Source: Trichobilharzia szidati
Lineage: Eukaryota > Platyhelminthes > Trematoda > Strigeidida > Schistosomatidae
NCBI GenBank assembly: GCA_944472155.2
Contig: OX235279.1
Span: 162,338,199 to 162,402,198, forward strand
DNA: 64,000 bases
Direction of reading: 5' to 3'
The notes below the pieces were generated by a model. The model was not told the origin of the DNA and ran no database searches. It saw only the letters and a program-made list of their open reading frames with translations. Of this stretch, positions 55,086-64,000 are shown in pieces; positions within the stretch are counted from its first letter, which is position 1; each line of letters begins with the position of its first letter. Both the position numbers and the translations under genes were made by a program.

Positions 55086-55985
55086 TTACCATAAAACACA
55101 TGGGTCAATGGACGGCCATTTCGCTGTGGGTGACCACATCGACGACGACGACTGATCGACACGACTTGGTGGACTTAGTGGTGCAGCAGCGGCTGTTGTT
55201 GTTGGTCTATTTTTAGAAGATTGTTTATTCGTTGAACTATTGCCACTGGCACCTTTTGTGATTAAATTCATTTTAGGATTCACATCTGTTGATTAATGGG
55301 CTTTACGTGAATAATTTTCACCGGTTGTCCCATTAATATCCATATTTTCTACAGTGGCATCAACTACTAAGTCTGCTTAAGGTCCAAGTTGTACAGAAGC
55401 TCCGTTTAACCCAGTGATAGTAGGTATTCTGTTTGCCACATCGTGATCATCTGAGGACAAGTGTTCACCATCACGATCGTGATAGCGAAAATTCACTTTA
55501 TCGTCAGCGGCTGCAAGCCCTCCTCCTCTATCCGGGTGCTGATCATTATGAACTTGCAACCTCTTAGCATTTACTTCGCGAACAGGACTGAGATTCAAAT
55601 CGTTCATACAACCAAAACGAACTACGGGATTTCCTCATGTCATTAAATGATCCAAAAACTCAGTGAGTTCTTCAGAGTTATCACTCAACTGTGTACCATC
55701 ATTCTTAATGGTTTCGAATACACTTCCGGAGATTATAAGTGGTTTTACAAATATTCGCCTCGGTATATCTTTCCTTTGGGGATAACAACTTACAGCACTG
55801 CACTGCTCTTGCAGAAGCACACGTGCAATACCTCAGCAAGTATATAAATGTCATATTACCGTTTAGTTCAAAATCATTCAGAATAACCTCAATTTCTTTC
55901 TTAAAGTGAGAATAGTCCGCTCGATTTCCATCGAAACACCGCTACACAAACTATCACAAATTAATGCATCTGATACCTTTAGGTG
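55086..55985 (-). pseudogene. BEL/Pao-like gag relic
   Basis: Reverse strand, 5' to 3': FDGN-like start and DYSHFKKEIEVILNDFELNG then FIYLLRYCTCASARAVQCC, matching the gag/DUF1759-type region of BEL/Pao LTR retrotransposons. After a frame change comes SVFETIKNDGTQLSDNSEEL and, past a TGA, VRFGCMNDLNLSP (the 'LG..NDLN' block). The frame then runs on through two TAA codons (near 55376 and 55290) to a Thr/Ser/Pro-rich end at 55086. Three stops in ~730 nt of otherwise continuous frame mean it is dead. LTRs not found. Schistosomes carry Pao-type elements such as Sinbad. Confidence 0.5.
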
Positions 55986-56465
55986 AATATACATGATCGT
56001 CAATTTTATCAGTCAAAACATTGGACAACGTCTAATAAACGTGAAGCTAATCGTCATTACTTACCTTTTTGTCTGCCTCCATACTACCGCATCCTTTCAT
56101 TGGCCCAGACATCATTGAACGTCTCCAAAAATCCAAACTTGCGAAATGTTGGAGACTTAGTAAGCACGAATAGAATTGTCAACGGCTTACCAGAGAACTA
56201 TTAATGAAATAAGATCCACAGGACAAAGAACAACTGACAAAGGAGAACGGCCAGGAACTATCAAAGGAAATGGATCAGAAATTGTCAAATATTTATCAGC
56301 ACATTTACAAATAAGCGACGATGGCCTCCTTCTATCTTACCAATGGAAAGCAGTTCGAATTAAGGACCGATACAATGTTCAATAGTATTGGCAACATCCT
56401 TGCTGATGTTTCCTCGCAGGATCTAGAATAAGTTTCCATCATTTAAAATTAGAACCTCGCCTAGA
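55985..56465. other. Unassigned, two short plus-strand frames
   Basis: Frames at 55983-56204 (no ATG; LPPYYRILSLAQTSLNVSKN) and 56176-56385 (GSEIVKYLSAHLQISDDGLL) overlap in different phases. Neither is recognised. They may be a broken gene fragment. Confidence 0.25.
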
Positions 56466-56469
56466 TTGC

Positions 56470-59400
56470 TAGCTCGCTAGTTTTCTAGCCGGTCCCAAGC
56501 CCAGATAAAGAGGGAGGGTTGAGGCGTGGTGCTAGCAACTCCACCCCTAAAACTTAACCAGATCTCTACAGAAACTTCAACGCACAAGTATATTAAAAAT
56601 TCCAAAAATATAAACAATAACCTTATTTTTCGCTGGAATCGGGGAAGTCAAATGACGCAGGCTAGTGAAAGTTTTCGGGAAGCCAGTCAGCCGATGTGCC
56701 TTCTTTCGATGAAAGCAAAAATAAGGATGGGGACGTGGAATATTCGTACAATGTACGAAACTGGAAAGGCCGCCCAGGTAGCCGCAGAAATGAGGAGATA
56801 TAAGATAGAAGTATTGGGAATCTGCGAGAGCAGATGGAACCGATGTGGAAGGAGTCAACTACCAACTGGAGAGACAATAATCTACTCCGGTCACCCAGAG
56901 GACAATCACGAGCACATCGAGGGAGTAGCCATCATGATGTCACCAACAGCAGCCAAAGCTCTCATGCAGTGGCAACCAATCTCCTCCAGGATAATGACAG
57001 CCAGGTTCAACTCAAACGGAAGGAAGGTTACAATCATTCAATGCTATGCGCCTACGAATGTCTCAGAACAAGAGAAGAAGGAGGATTTCTACAGACAACT
57101 ACAAACAGTAACGGACAACGTCCCAAAGAGCGATATCAAAATCCTGATGGGTGATATGAATGCGAAGCTGGGAGGAGACAATACAGGAAGATAACTCATC
57201 ATGGGTCGCGAGGCCCTCAGTGAAATGAACGACAATGGTGAACTCTTCTCAGACTTCTGCGCCGTCAATGATTTGGTGATTGGTGGCAGTGTGTTCAAAC
57301 ACAGGGATATACACAAGGCAACATGGGTTTCACCAGATGGACACACCAGAAACCAGATAGACTTCATTTCAATCTCAAGGAAGTGGAGACGGAGCCCACT
57401 GGAAACAAGATCGAGGAGAGGAGCAGATGTGGGTTCAGACCACTATCTAGTACAAAGGACTTTCAAGGTGAAGCTAAAAGCCTCGAGGACAGCTGAGGAT
57501 ACGCCACAATGCAAGTTCAACAAGCAAAAACTGAAGGACACAATCACACAGGACATTTTCACTGCAACTGTCAGATCAAAGCAGGAAACACAACGTGGCG
57601 TCACTGATGAATCATCCGTGGAAGACCATTGAAACTCTCTGAAGGTGATTTTCAACGAAACGTGTTTAACGGTTTTAGGAAGAAAGAAGAGACAAGACAA
57701 GGAATGGCTCTCAGTGGACACTTGGAAGCTAATAGAGGACAGGAGAATAGTGAAAGAGAAAATGATTCAATGCAAAGACGGATAAGAGAAGGAGACGCTG
57801 GGTTCAACCTACACAGCACTGGACAAAGAAGTGAAGAAGAGTGCCAGGAAGGACAAAAGACAATTCTACGACAATCTGGCTACTGAAGCTGAGAAGGCTG
57901 CAGGCAAAAGGGACATGAGGACACTATATCAGATAACCAAGTCTCTATCCGGGAAGAGATCAACACAAGTGAAACCTATAAAAGACAGCCAAGGGAACCC
58001 AATTACCAAAGAAGAAAGACAGATTAAACAATAGGCAGACCACTTCAAAGGACTCTTGAACCGACCACCACCTGCAACCCGTTCAGAAATACCAACAACA
58101 GCACGTACACAACTGCAAGTTGACACCAATCCTCCAACGAAAGCTGAAGTCTTGAGTGCAATCAAGCTTCTGAAAGCTGGAAAAGCAGCTGGACCAGATG
58201 GAATACCCCCTGAAGCACTGAAAGCGGACCCGGAGACTACAGCAGATATGCTGACTCCATTATTGCAGAAGGTTGGAAGGAGGGAAGGGTGCCTACTAAC
58301 TGGAGGAAAGGTTACCTGGTGAAACTACCAAAGAAGGGCGACCTGGGACTCTGCAAGAACTGGCGAGGAATCATGCTCCTGACAACACCAAGTAAAATTC
58401 TGAGTCGCATCATCCTGGAGAGAATCAAGGACGCACTGGATACAGAACTCCGACCAGAACAAGCTGGATTCAGGAAAGGCAAATCATGTTCTGACCAAAT
58501 TGCAACTCTACGCATCATCATCGAACAAAGCAAGGAATGGCAATCAAACCTCTACCTCAACTTTATAGACTTTGAGAAGGCCTTAGACAGCGTTGACCGC
58601 GAAGTAATTTGGAAACTACTCGAGTATTTCGGTGTACCCCAAATATTCATCAACCTTATTCAACAGCTGTACGACAACGGCACATGTCAAGTGATCCACA
58701 ACGGAAAACTCAGCGAGGCTTTTGGAGTAAACACAGGAGTTAGACAAGGGTGCTTATTATCACCAATGATATTCCTAATTGTGGTGGACTGGATTATGCG
58801 TCAGACAGTGGGAAACGAGGAGACAGGGATATCCTGGACCGACTTGAAGAACCTAGAAGACCTGGATTTCGCGCGTGGATGATTTATGTTTGATGTCACA
58901 CAAAATCGAAGACTTACAAGCAAAAACCGACAAACTGGTCGAAGAAGCAGCAAAGACAGGACTGCAGGTGAACATAGACAAGAAGGAGCTTATGAAAATA
59001 ACCAACCAACAACAGCAGCAACATCCAGTGCCAATCACCATCAACGGGAGGGATTTGAAAGAGGTTGCTTCTTTCACTTATCTAGGGAGCATTGTCTCAA
59101 CCACAGGAGGAACGGACGAGGATGTGAAATCGAGAATCGGGAAGGCGAGAAACACATTCATCAACCTGAAACCAATCTGGAAATCTTCGTCACTCAGCAT
59201 CAACAACAAAATTCGGATTTTCAATACAAACGTGAAGTCAATTTTGCTTTACGGATCAGAAACTTGGCGGCGGGTCACAAAGAATATTTTCAACAGGTTG
59301 CAGACCTTTATCAACAACTGTCTTCGCTCCATACTGAAGATTAGATGGCCGGAAAGAGTCACAAACAAGAAGCTATAGGAACAAACGAAACAGGAACCAA

Positions 59401-59690
59401 TCGCCCAACAAATATGCAGGAGGAAGTGGAGATGGATTGGACACTCGCTGAGGAGGCCGTTGAGTGACATCGCGCGTCAGGCCCTCGAGTGGAACTCGAA
59501 AGGGAAGTAGTAAGTAGGACGTCCAAGAGTGACATGGAGGAAATCGTGTGAAGAGGAGCTGAAACAGTATGGACTAACATGGATGCAGGTGAAAAGTACA
59601 GCAGAAGACAGAAGCAAGTGAAGACGTGCAGTTGAAGCCCTATGTTCCACTAGGAACCCAAGGGAACAATAATAATAATAATAAAACACT
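56470..59690 (+). mobile_element. RTE-like LINE, nearly full-length but broken
   Basis: 5' region 56470-56700; endonuclease 56720-57480 (GTWNIRTMYETGKAAQVAAE, GICESRW, GDMNAKLG, GADVGSDHYLV); linker; RT 58130-58890 (KAAGPDGIPPEALK, NWRGIMLLTTPSKILS, LYLNFIDFEKALDSVD, TGVRQGCLLSPMIF); C-terminus to 59378 with LGSIVSTTGGTDEDVKSRIG; 3' tail GAAGCCCTATGTTCCACTAG plus (AAT)n. Defects: TAA at 57192, TGA near 57630, TAA near 57790, TAG near 58033, a frameshift near 58285, a 4 nt insertion in the catalytic box at 58867-58883. It is the reference copy for the family in this window. Confidence 0.92.
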
Positions 59691-59699
59691 ACATCTCTC

Positions 59700-61055
59700 T
59701 ACCAAACATACGCCGTTAGATTTAAGACTCAATTTACCTAATTTGTTTTAACAACCAGCGTTATGAATCTTACAAGCGAAATGGTTTTCAGATGGGTACT
59801 CCTTAGGGAAATGCTTTACCTAGACTCCATAAACGTGATCATTGCTGTCATACTATTTTACCGAATATACTTAACGATATACCTGTAGATATTTTGCCTT
59901 AGCTTTCCATATTCAATTAAACTTTTGAAACAGTTGACTTCGTAGACACCAAGACTAACCATCCACCCAGAATAATCCACTTTACCACTTGTTGAAGTGT
60001 TTTGCACTCTGAAAGTGCATATCGGATCAGACCATATGGGGAACCTAGTGGGTATATACAGAATTCTGAATTCGTATCGAGAATGCTTAATAAATATTAA
60101 TTTCAAAACCCGGAACTTCGATATGTACAGTGTTGGGAAGGTAGTCAATTAAATGAAGAATACCTTCGTGATATCCACTGTTATTCGTTGAAATGGATGC
60201 CGCATAGTTCTATCCATTTTCTTGCACCATTTCATGGGCTAAATAGGCTGCATTCGTGAATAAGTTGGCAATGTGTCTAGTAACCATAAAAAATATCTCC
60301 TTACCCAACTCAGTATGCATACACCAGTGGTTATGTTATACATATTGAGAAGAACAACCATCAGCCACCATTACTGAAGCATGTGGCATTTACTGTCGAT
60401 AAGATTCTTTAAGCAGTTTATTGCGTGTGCGTGTGTGGTGTGTTTCACAAGAATATTAATTAGTGAAGAAAGCGGAATTAAATTATGAAGAGGATAAATG
60501 AACGATCATCGTAAAACAATGTAGAAGGCCCTTTAGAAAGCGCATTACAAAGAACATCTGCAAATTGAGATTCCAATGTAAGATATCTGAATTTCCTGGC
60601 CACCGTAGGTCTTTTTCAGATCAACATTTCTAGAACTAAATACTACTGTGTTCTGGCGTTGGTGTCGCTGCCTTCTATCAGAAGAGCACGTGTCCTGTAG
60701 CTTTCAAAAAGGGCAAATCCCAATGTCTTCTGAGATTTCTAAATTATTTCCCAGTTGTTGACGTCTGAAATGATTGTGTAGGGATGCTTCTAAGAAGTCC
60801 GAGGAAAATGGCTTATGACAGCTTGCCGAGCGCAGGATACACCATGCACCGTCAACAATAATCATGATCCTGTATATGTTATAAGAGAAGGAGACTGCCA
60901 GAAACGCGTTAAGGTCAGCCAACTTCACAAACTGACACAGTGAGATAAAGAATTCTGCACCAAGACACAACAGGGGCGCAGGGCACTAATGTAGGAAGGG
61001 CTTCACCCCAGACTCTTGGGTAGGGGGACAAGTGTTGGGCATGCCCCTTGTAAGA
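59700..61055. other. Unassigned sequence
   Basis: AT-rich, no recognised exon, RNA gene or repeat family. A GT-rich microsatellite-like patch (GCGTGTGCGTGTGTGGTGTG) is near 60425. Confidence 0.4.
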
Positions 61056-61060
61056 TACTG

Positions 61061-61245
61061 TGCATCGGTGGCACAGTGGTTAGGACTCTCGCCGACCACG
61101 TACATGGTCCGAGGTTCGATCCCCCGCCGACGCACACTCGATATCTATGGTCGGCCCGCTAAATTTGGGCTACCGATATCACATGCTGAAAATTTCATAC
61201 TTGTACTAAAATAGTGTGTGGAATCAAGCTATAATAAAAAAATAG
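61061..61245 (+). mobile_element. SINE family A
   Basis: Head TGCATCGGTGGCACAGTGGT, B-box-like GGTTCGATCCCCC, body with CCGATATCACATGCTGAAAA and A-rich end. Confidence 0.86.
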
Positions 61246-61249
61246 TAAA

Positions 61250-62080
61250 TGTGTGTGATGTCTTCTGAAAGAATCTTAAACAGCAGAATGACGGATTAGG
61301 CAGTGAAGAGGAGGGATACAAGTATGTAGAAAGGGCGATAGCTAGACGAAAGAAGTGTAATACGGAGAACGTGCGCAAAAGAAGATTTAAACGCGAAATT
61401 TCCGCACATTATTGTGCTAAACAGACAAATCTACTACCAAATACTACCGCGTTCCGTTATTACATCAGTAAGTACTTAATATTTGTTTCAAGAAGACCAA
61501 GAGTACTCATGGCTCCTATGGCTTATTTTGTAGAGTTCATAATCCCGCCAAAACGCACCATCTAGATTTTCCTACCTACCACCATGTTCACTTTCTCTGC
61601 TTCATGAAGTCACCTTGTTTTTACTAGCATGTTAGTAACCCTGCCACCAGTTTCGTCATTCACCTGTTGAAGGAGAGTGAGTGCTGCACAAACATAGGTG
61701 CCTTAACAAACTTTATGAACATTTAATTTCAACATCTTTAGTGGCCAACAGTAAATCCATATATATTTTCCCAGTGAATTTTCAATTAATTTTCCCAGTT
61801 ATTTAGTAATCTCTTATATCCTTTATAGAGATTTCGATTTTGTGGCTAACCGGGACCAATAGGGGAATTAATTAAAAATGAATGTAAATGGACGGCTGTT
61901 CTTTTGTTGGTCACAAGCAGGGATATCTAGGATGAACTCGTCACCTGGGTGCATCTATATTTATTTTTATTGATGAAAGTGTTCCTGCTGACACTTGAAA
62001 CATACACTAACCGTTTCAAACGCTGAAGTATTTCCCACTAAACTTCCAGGGCCAAGAGCATTAGTCATTTTTTCTCTTTA
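61250..62080. other. Unassigned sequence
   Basis: Nothing recognised; short open frames (for example 61371-61565) look like chance. Confidence 0.4.
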
Positions 62081-62084
62081 ATTT

Positions 62085-62365
62085 GGTATGGCATGCCTGT
62101 CGATTGATTGCTAGGTTGGACTAAAATGCTCGGTATGAGTGAAAGCAGCATCACTGACTGGGGATACAAGTAAATCCAGCTAATGAGTCAAATGTAGTGA
62201 GGAGTGCACATCCTGGATTCCCCATTGCTATTCACTACGATCAACCATAAAAACATTACATTAATCCTCGGACATCGGAACATGAGTACTTGGAGGTACC
62301 AACATGTCAGCTAAGTCCACAAATCATTCAGTTCCAGCGTAATGATCAGTAGGCCTGGGATATGC
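62085..62365 (+). mobile_element. Hammerhead-bearing SINE-like relic
   Basis: ATCCAGCTAATGAGTC at 62175-62190 and GTGCACATCCTGGATTCCCC at 62206-62225 keep both strands of stem I (ATCCAG/CTGGAT). The core CTGATGA-type box reads CTAATGA, and stem II with GAAA is replaced by unrelated sequence. The tail after it (ACATCGGAACATGAG...CCAACATGTCAG) resembles 33890-33945. Confidence 0.55.
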
Positions 62366-62609
62366 AAATAAACCTAAAAATGAATAAATCAATAGATATT
62401 TCTCTCTAATTCGGTGTAAAGAAACACATGATGTCAAGCCAACTGTGACAGTCAGCGATGTTGTAACTGAAACATGGAGTCTAAATTATACAACCAATAC
62501 TATTCACTATTTGTTAGTTACTATAGCAGTACAATCATCATCTAACCTCACTGATGACTGATCACGTAGTCCTGACCTGATGTTATGTGGCTAAAGGCAG
62601 TCGGCAGGG

Positions 62610-62770
62610 AGTCCCGTCTGACATAGGTTTCACTTTTTTGTCCCTCACCAATCAGCAAGGCATATCCGCAACCTCGAAGGGAATCATGTCCTTATCCAAG
62701 GTTTGAACTCACGCCACCCAGTGCTAAAGTCGGAGACGCATTACCACTGGGGTTCACGGTTTATCTCCTG
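62610..62770 (-). mobile_element. SINE family C, reverse copy
   Basis: Reverse of GGTTCGAATC-type B box (AGGTTTGAACTCACGCC) and of the TTGCAGATACGCCTTGCTG body (CAGCAAGGCATATCCGCAAC). The reversed CTCCTGTAGGATTGTAAT block beyond the head confirms the upstream extension seen in other family C copies. Confidence 0.65.
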
Positions 62771-63304
62771 TAGGATTGTAATATATACTTTACTTGATCA
62801 CCAGATAGTGACCAATGTCATCCGTCTAGCTCTTAGTGTGTCGGTGGAGACTGAACGACTATCAGTCAAGTTTCCAATTTTGGTTTGACCTTTTTCTTTC
62901 TTTAGAATCACTGGTTACTTTTCACCTGTCAAGTGACATTTAAGTTTAATGCTTCGCATAGAAAAGATTTTCACACTGTTTTTCCCCAAATTCGCATGCA
63001 TATTTAATTTTGTTTAGTTGGTTTGCATTTATTTGTAATAACTATACGTACGACTCACTACATCACATAATTTTACTATTCCATTGAAAAACATAAAAAG
63101 AAAAATCATTAATTTTGTCTTACTTTACATTGTCCATTGATTGATTATTTATGTCGAAGCAAAATTCTCAGTCTCTGTTGAGACACCAGCTGGTATCAGA
63201 GATGTTTCAACAACATTTGGGCCGATGGTGTGTGTAGAATTCAAGGTCCGCTTTTCGTTCAGTTTGGGACTCGTCTGTCAGCTGGATGTACATTCATTCC
63301 TAGT

Positions 63305-63520
63305 GTCTCTTAAAACCCTTGTTGCCTGGTGGATAAGGCTCCGCCGTTTGAAAAAATGGGTTTATGTAGGTTTCGAGACTCAGTAACAAGAATAGCACAA
63401 CTCAGAAGGAATGGAGACACATCAAGCTGACTGGCGAGTTCCAAACAGGATGAAATAGACTTCCTAGATTAAAATATTTGTCACCATCAACCCACAAAAT
63501 AACTTCCAAATCTGGGATTT
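63305..63520 (+). mobile_element. Hammerhead-bearing SINE-like relic
   Basis: A-box-like CTGGTGGATAAGGCTCC and B-box-like GGTTTCGAGACTC (63325-63382) are followed at 63420-63475 by ATCAAGCTGACTGGCGAG, stem II TTCC..GGA and TGAAATAGAC. Compared with the family core CTGACGAG...GACGAAA, four bases are inserted in the first box. The tail CACCATCAACCCACA follows. Confidence 0.6.
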
Positions 63521-64000
63521 TCTTTTTTCTTTAAAATGTTTGCCTACTTACAAGGTACACAGTAGTATAAATCAACATGAGGACAATTTTATTGAAATGC
63601 CAGTGCTGATAGAGCACGTGGACAATCCGATTAGATTGGATAGTAGAACGACTGAACAAGGAATATTCTTCATCTAGTCTGCTAGATGTTGAAAATAAAT
63701 TTGATGTTGGTGAACAAAACATGTAAAGCTAGTCGTATATGATATCCAGCAGGCTTGTCGTATCTGTACCCTACGAAGCCACTGGAATCCACCTGAATAA
63801 GCCGAACGTGTCTGTGAGTTCAGAAGAAGTTCCTTTCAGTTCCTTTTCCTCCCCACCCTGGCTATTATCACTGTTTTAAGATATCTTTAGTCGTCGCACA
63901 AATGTTATTCATAATTTTATGGTATTCAATTTAGCATTAGATAGTTTTATGCATATCATCACCCACACCCCGTTGGTTCTTTGGACTGTAATTCTTTTCA

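Overview
This window is eukaryotic and looks like the genome of a schistosome or close trematode relative. It has AT-rich spacers, long introns and almost wall-to-wall retroelement debris: CR1-like and RTE-like LINEs, Penelope-like GIY-YIG fragments, BEL/Pao-like gag, several tRNA-headed SINE families, and relics of the hammerhead-bearing SINE-like family typical of schistosomes. There are no bacterial features. A run of 500 Ns (49451-49950) is an assembly gap.

Host genes. The best gene is on the minus strand: the alpha subunit of the mitochondrial processing peptidase (PMPCA). Its eight coding exons between 37780 and 18492 join in phase to 1569 nt (522 residues plus stop). The first two introns are 41 and 49 nt; the next five are about 1.2-5.2 kb and packed with mobile-element relics. 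On the plus strand, two exons (4686-4779 and 12265-12400) encode the C-terminal part of a small cysteine-rich single-pass membrane protein; its 5' exon was not found. A possible terminal exon lies at 50162-50346, and an unrecognised 72-codon ORF lies at 42906-43124.

Layout. 1-4.5 kb: LINE and SINE relics plus one copy of a ~460 bp segment repeated at 24.9 kb. 4.7-12.4 kb: the Cys-rich gene, whose intron holds three RTE-like LINE pieces (5.97-6.65 plus, 6.65-9.93 minus, 10.19-11.27 plus). 12.4-18.4 kb: degenerate CTCTA/CTCAA-type satellite, direct repeats and a 210 bp inverted repeat around a Penelope-like fragment. 18.5-37.8 kb: PMPCA. 38.0-49.45 kb: three closely related CR1-like LINE copies (A minus, B plus and nearly complete, C minus and cut by the gap), with older CR1 and Penelope relics between A and B. 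50-56 kb: candidate exon, paired SINEs, an old CR1 relic, a 133 bp tandem repeat and BEL/Pao-like gag. 56.5-59.7 kb: a nearly full-length but broken RTE-like LINE. 59.7-64 kb: mostly unassigned sequence with SINEs and hammerhead relics.

How the parts relate. One SINE family (4.84 and 19.41 kb) appears to be a tRNA-like head joined to pieces of the 5' region and 3' tail of the RTE-like LINE, so that LINE probably mobilised it. Two LINE copies share the same 4 nt insertion in the reverse transcriptase catalytic box, which suggests descent from a defective template moved in trans. No wholly new coding system stands out. All family names come from motif recognition by eye, without database searches.
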